A stretch of DNA of 8,797 nucleotides, taken from Lachnospiraceae bacterium. Lineage in GTDB: Bacteria; Bacillota; Clostridia; Lachnospirales; Lachnospiraceae. Below the pieces are notes generated by a model. The model saw nothing but the letters and a program-made list of their open reading frames with translations. It was not told the origin of the DNA and searched no databases. Location: NCBI GenBank assembly GCA_024694785.1, contig JAILJL010000076.1:1-8797 (forward strand), given 5' to 3'. Below are positions 6,432 through 8,797 of this stretch, piece by piece (the first letter of the stretch is position 1; each line of letters begins with the position of its first letter). The position numbers were made by a program, and so were the translations under genes.

Positions 6432-8021
6432 CTATATATCGTCATCATCTTCGATGTCGATGTTCATGTTGATAAATTTGGAGAGATCTATATGCTCCTG
6501 TTCATAAGGAACGCTGTTATTATAGAAAGTTATCTCCAGCTCCACTCTCTTGCCGATTCTCTCAGCTATTAAGTCCGCAAGTCTCTCCACACGCTCCGGA
6601 TCATCCTCATACATGGCATATGCCACCGCATTGAAGAACACTATCTGAAGCTTGTCGCCGTTAAGATTAAGCCTGGTGTCGGTTAAGAATCCCTTGTCTA
6701 TGCCGCCCATCTCCGTAGCTATCTCCGAAAAGTGCTTAACCGCTTCTTTAATATCCTCCGGAATCGCCTTAGGGAATTCCTTTGTCTTAATCGCCGGCCG
6801 TGGTGCAGCCTCCGCCAGTGCATTTACTGCCTCGGGACCTTCAACTATTGTCTTGCTTACAACGCCACCATGGGCTATCATATCCTCGATTCCGTTAATT
6901 CTATCTATCAGGGCATCTGTATTATTATCCATACGTGGTCTGCAAAGCTTGATAAAAGCGACCTCTATCAAGATTCTCTTCTGTCCCGAGTATCTTATCT
7001 CGTTTAAAAGCTCTGACAATATACGAATATAGCGAATAACCTTTTGCATGGATACATCTTGCGATGCCGCTCTCATTCCCTCTATGGTCTCCGTTGACAT
7101 ATCGAGAACGTTCTCCATATGGTCCGCGCTTTTGATAAGAAGAAGGTTGCGCATGTACCAGGTAAAATCGCTTACAAACTGCGGAAGTGAGCGACCTGCC
7201 ATAACCACCTCTTCAACAATTGAAAGTGTCGTCTTAACGTCCTTTGCTTCTATCGCGGTTAAAAGCCTATTGAATATCTCCTGATCCACCGCACCCAGCA
7301 CGCTTAGCACCTTATCAAGGGTCACTTCTTCATCCATGAAGAATGCCATGCACTGATCGAGGAGTGACAACGCGTCACGCATCGAACCATCTGCTGCCTT
7401 CGCTATGTAAGAAAGCGCCTCATCGGTAATCTTATTACTCTCTATCTCCATAAGCTCGCGCATACGAGCCTTCATATCGTCTATCGTAATTCTGTGGAAA
7501 TCATACTGCTGGCAACGGGAAAGCACGGTTATCGGAATCTTATGTACTTCCGTCGTTGCGAGTATGAAGATAACGTAGGACGGCGGCTCTTCAAGTGTCT
7601 TAAGAAGCGCGTTAAATGCAGCTGTCGAGAGCATATGAACCTCGTCGATGATAAAGACCTTATATCTGCCTTCTGTCGGCGGATACTCGACCTGTTCGAT
7701 AATATCTCTGACACTGTCTACACCATTATTGGATGCCGCATCTATCTCTATTACATTCATGGAAGAACCGGCGAGGATGCTGTTACAGGTTGTGCATTCC
7801 ATACAAGGATTGCCGTCAACCGGATTCTCACAGTTAACCGCGCGCGCAAAAATCTTCGCGATAGAGGTTTTACCCGTTCCTCTTGTACCGCAAAAAAGAT
7901 ACGCATGGCCTATTCTATTCGCTTTAACCTGATTCTTGAGGGATTTGACGATATGATCTTGTCCCTTGACCTCATCGAATGTGCGAGGTCTGAATTTACG
8001 ATATAATGCGGTATACGACAT
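6432..8021 (-). CDS. dnaX: DNA polymerase III subunit gamma/tau (clamp loader ATPase)
   Basis: A 529-residue protein from the ATG at 8021. AAA+ features are complete: the N-terminal SYTALYRKFRPRTFDEVKGQ, Walker A GTRGTGKT (45-52), a zinc knuckle with Cys64, Cys73, Cys76 and Cys79, Walker B VFIIDEVHML (122-131), AFNALLKTLEEPP, sensor 1 FILATTEVHKIP, the arginine finger in SRCQQYDF (Arg169) and sensor 2 GSMRDALSLLDQ. The rest is the collar domain and a divergent C-terminal region ending in an acidic tail (DIEDDDDI). It loads the sliding clamp and, in its tau form, couples the polymerase to the helicase. In-frame ATGs at 8063 and 8039 are possible. I prefer 8021 because AAAGG lies 7 nt upstream and it yields the standard N-terminus. 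No clear programmed-frameshift heptamer in the correct frame was seen by eye. It is the first gene of the operon. Confidence 0.97.
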   Translation of the reverse strand: MSYTALYRKFRPRTFDEVKGQDHIVKSLKNQVKANRIGHAYLFCGTRGTGKTSIAKIFARAVNCENPVDGNPCMECTTCNSILAGSSMNVIEIDAASNNGVDSVRDIIEQVEYPPTEGRYKVFIIDEVHMLSTAAFNALLKTLEEPPSYVIFILATTEVHKIPITVLSRCQQYDFHRITIDDMKARMRELMEIESNKITDEALSYIAKAADGSMRDALSLLDQCMAFFMDEEVTLDKVLSVLGAVDQEIFNRLLTAIEAKDVKTTLSIVEEVVMAGRSLPQFVSDFTWYMRNLLLIKSADHMENVLDMSTETIEGMRAASQDVSMQKVIRYIRILSELLNEIRYSGQKRILIEVAFIKLCRPRMDNNTDALIDRINGIEDMIAHGGVVSKTIVEGPEAVNALAEAAPRPAIKTKEFPKAIPEDIKEAVKHFSEIATEMGGIDKGFLTDTRLNLNGDKLQIVFFNAVAYAMYEDDPERVERLADLIAERIGKRVELEITFYNNSVPYEQEHIDLSKFINMNIDIEDDDDI

Positions 8022-8028
8022 AGCATCG

Positions 8029-8033
8029 CCTTT
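8029..8033 (-). promoter_or_regulatory. Ribosome binding site for dnaX
   Basis: AAAGG on the minus strand lies 7 nt before the ATG at 8021. The two upstream in-frame ATGs (8063, 8039) lack a comparable site, so this decides the start. Confidence 0.6.
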
Positions 8034-8048
8034 CTTCATACTTAATCT

Positions 8049-8054
8049 ATTATA
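8049..8054 (-). promoter_or_regulatory. Candidate -10 element for the dnaX operon
   Basis: A perfect TATAAT on the minus strand lies 27 nt before the preferred dnaX start. Transcription starting about 7 nt downstream would exclude the ATG at 8063 and fits the start at 8021. No good -35 hexamer is found 16-18 nt upstream, so this is tentative. It would be divergent from the tRNA promoter in the same intergenic region. Confidence 0.35.
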
Positions 8055-8139
8055 TTCTATCATAACTCTATCTGCTTTTCCATAACCATTCCCATAAGAT
8101 TATCTTACATTTTTAAAAGCGCCTTTTTAATCTTAGTAC

Positions 8140-8168
8140 TTGCGAAGTCGGAAAATCTTGTGTATACT
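8140..8168 (+). promoter_or_regulatory. Candidate promoter for tRNA-Ser
   Basis: TTGCGA (8140-8145, 4 of 6 matches) and TATACT (8163-8168, 5 of 6) are spaced by exactly 17 nt. Predicted initiation near 8175 leaves a leader of about 47 nt before the tRNA. A TTGACA at 8181-8186 is a better -35 on its own but has no -10 at the correct distance. Confidence 0.5.
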
Positions 8169-8175
8169 AATTGAT

Positions 8176-8208
8176 GTTGCTTGACATGCATCATTATGTC
8201 CCGGCAAC
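8176..8208 (+). other. Interrupted hairpin in the leader upstream of tRNA-Ser
   Basis: GTTGC (8176-8180) pairs with GCAAC (8204-8208) and, inside it, GACAT (8183-8187) pairs with ATGTC (8196-8200). The two stems are separated by an asymmetric TT/CCG internal loop, with an 8-nt apical loop. It lies just after the predicted start of transcription and is followed by GTATTTTTATCTT. It could be a 5' leader fold removed during tRNA maturation or a weak attenuator. It lacks the SRP RNA signature. Function unknown. Confidence 0.4.
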
Positions 8209-8221
8209 GTATTTTTATCTT

Positions 8222-8307
8222 GGAGACGTATCGAAGTGGTCATAACGGGCCTGACTCGAAATCAGGTAGTCCTCACGGGCTCATGGGTTCGAATCCCATC
8301 GTCTCCG
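8222..8307 (+). tRNA. tRNA-Ser (anticodon CGA)
   Basis: A complete cloverleaf of 86 nt. The acceptor GGAGACG (8222-8228) pairs with CGTCTCC (8300-8306), with discriminator G at 8307. The anticodon stem CCTGA/TCAGG (8250-8254, 8262-8266) holds the loop CTCGAAA with anticodon CGA at 8257-8259, reading UCG codons. A long class II variable arm (8267-8282, AGTCC/GGGCT stem) and discriminator G are hallmarks of tRNA-Ser. The T arm is ATGGG-TTCGAAT-CCCAT. The 3' CCA is not encoded (CTT follows), so it must be added by nucleotidyltransferase. Confidence 0.97.
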
Positions 8308-8314
8308 CTTATTT

Positions 8315-8349
8315 AAAAAGCTTACTTGGGATTTCCAAGTAAGCTTTTT
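8315..8349 (+). terminator. Rho-independent terminator after tRNA-Ser
   Basis: A perfect 15-bp stem (8315-8329 with 8335-8349) encloses the 5-nt loop GATTT. The arm begins AAAAAG and ends CTTTTT, so the hairpin includes its own U-tract and continues into TATTATTT. The symmetry means it could also stop transcription on the minus strand, although no minus-strand transcript is expected there. It isolates the tRNA from glmS. Confidence 0.93.
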
Positions 8350-8397
8350 ATTATTTCATCTAGGATGCAAGAGCTTGTTCGTGGTATTTCCATTTTA

Positions 8398-8426
8398 TTG
8401 TAAACAGCGGCCTTTTGTGATATCAT
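8398..8426 (+). promoter_or_regulatory. Candidate extended -10 promoter for glmS
   Basis: TTGTAA (8398-8403, 4 of 6) and TATCAT (8421-8426, 5 of 6) are 17 nt apart. A TGA precedes the -10, giving the TGn extension. Predicted initiation near 8433 gives a leader of about 70 nt that holds a small GATTC/GAATC stem (8455-8470). Confidence 0.55.
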
Positions 8427-8503
8427 AAACTATATATTTCATGATGTGAGGACGGATTCAATTACGAATCGCGCCACTACATATTAGCAAGGAGAATGAG
8501 TAT

Positions 8504-8797
8504 ATGTGCGGAATAGTCGGATATGTTGGTAAGTCCCAGGCGGCACCGATTTTGCTTGACGGACTTGGCAAACTTGAATACAGAGGTTATGATTCTGCCG
8601 GCATGGCTATATATGACGGGCAGAGAATTGAATACGAGAAGACCAAAGGACGTCTTAAGCTTCTTTGCGAGAAGACGCACGATGGCGCTACTATGCCGGG
8701 TACCATCGGTATCGGACATACACGCTGGGCTACGCACGGCGAGCCTAACGAAGTCAACGCACATCCTCACCTTAATAAAGATAAGACAATTGCCGTA
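8504..8797 (+). CDS. glmS: Glutamine--fructose-6-phosphate aminotransferase (isomerizing), N-terminal part; runs off the right edge
   Basis: The first 98 codons of an enzyme normally about 600 residues long. The glutaminase (N-terminal nucleophile amidotransferase class II) domain starts MCGIVGYVG, where Cys2 becomes the catalytic N-terminal residue after Met removal. EYRGYDSAGMA (25-35) and GHTRWATHGEPNEVNAHPH (71-89) are signature segments that bind glutamine and shape the active site. The sugar-isomerase domains lie beyond the window. The enzyme makes glucosamine 6-phosphate from fructose 6-phosphate and glutamine, the entry step to UDP-GlcNAc and peptidoglycan. The start has AAGGAG (8489-8494) 9 nt upstream. 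No glmS ribozyme is evident in the short leader. Confidence 0.96.
   Translation, partial: MCGIVGYVGKSQAAPILLDGLGKLEYRGYDSAGMAIYDGQRIEYEKTKGRLKLLCEKTHDGATMPGTIGIGHTRWATHGEPNEVNAHPHLNKDKTIAV

Noticed and set aside
7887..7893. A6G run within dnaX as a programmed frameshift site
   Set aside because: The run is on the plus strand; on the coding strand it reads as a T-run near the Walker A codons, an unlikely place for a gamma/tau frameshift.
8060..8089. Nine-residue minus-strand reading frame (MVMEKQIEL) ending in an ATGA overlap with the upstream dnaX ATG at 8063
   Set aside because: It has no ribosome binding site, and the likely transcription start for dnaX is downstream of it; a frame this short is expected by chance.
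8064..8221. Small SRP RNA gene, which sometimes lies near dnaX in Firmicutes
   Set aside because: The conserved GGTCAGG...GGAAG...AGCAGCC apical motif is not present on either strand of this stretch.
8365..8403. Twelve-residue plus-strand frame between the tRNA terminator and glmS
   Set aside because: It lies upstream of and overlapping the predicted glmS promoter, so it would not be transcribed as a leader peptide.
8471..8475. GCGCC in the glmS leader as a glmS ribozyme cleavage-site core
   Set aside because: It lies only 28 nt before the start codon, and the rest of the conserved core is absent; the ribozyme needs well over 100 nt downstream of the cleavage site.
8477..8770. Minus-strand open frame of 97 codons opposite glmS
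   Set aside because: It is fully antisense to glmS, whose catalytic motifs are unmistakable, so it is a shadow frame.

Overview
The window looks like a chromosomal segment from an anaerobic Firmicute of class Clostridia, most likely family Lachnospiraceae. The evidence is the dnaX-ybaB-recR cluster, a transketolase split into two subunits, a DUF5711-type beta-propeller membrane protein beside a CvpA-family protein, a secreted C1 cysteine peptidase with a lectin-like domain, strong AGGAGG ribosome binding sites and moderately AT-rich DNA. The assignment rests on gene content and style, not on a database search.

Layout, left to right. Positions 1-1523 (minus) hold the N-terminal 507 residues of a secreted, probably membrane-anchored papain-family peptidase whose 3' end lies outside the window. 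It has its own promoter region (about 1560-1615). Next comes a rho-independent terminator (1661-1692) that closes a seven-gene minus-strand cluster running from 8021 down to 1720: dnaX, ybaB, recR, transketolase N-terminal subunit, transketolase C-terminal subunit, a DUF5711-like protein and a CvpA-family protein. Gaps are -4 to +27 nt, so these are almost certainly co-transcribed. Upstream of dnaX is a divergent intergenic region. On the plus strand it carries a promoter, a small hairpin, tRNA-Ser(CGA) and a strong hairpin terminator. After that comes a glmS promoter and the first 98 codons of glmS, which runs off the right edge.

Functional reading. The operon joins DNA replication and repair (clamp-loader subunit DnaX, nucleoid-associated YbaB, recombination mediator RecR) to the non-oxidative pentose phosphate pathway (two-subunit transketolase) and to two poorly understood envelope proteins. 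The tRNA and glmS (entry to amino-sugar and peptidoglycan precursor synthesis) are separately transcribed housekeeping genes. The only clearly accessory-type gene is the peptidase. It is also the most unusual one: two normally conserved active-site positions are substituted (Trp after the nucleophilic Cys is Ala, and the catalytic Asn is Ser).

I found no mobile element, CRISPR array, phage gene or clearly novel multi-gene system. The best candidates for follow-up are the variant peptidase, the translationally coupled DUF5711/CvpA pair and the insertion of tkt genes into the dnaX-recR operon.
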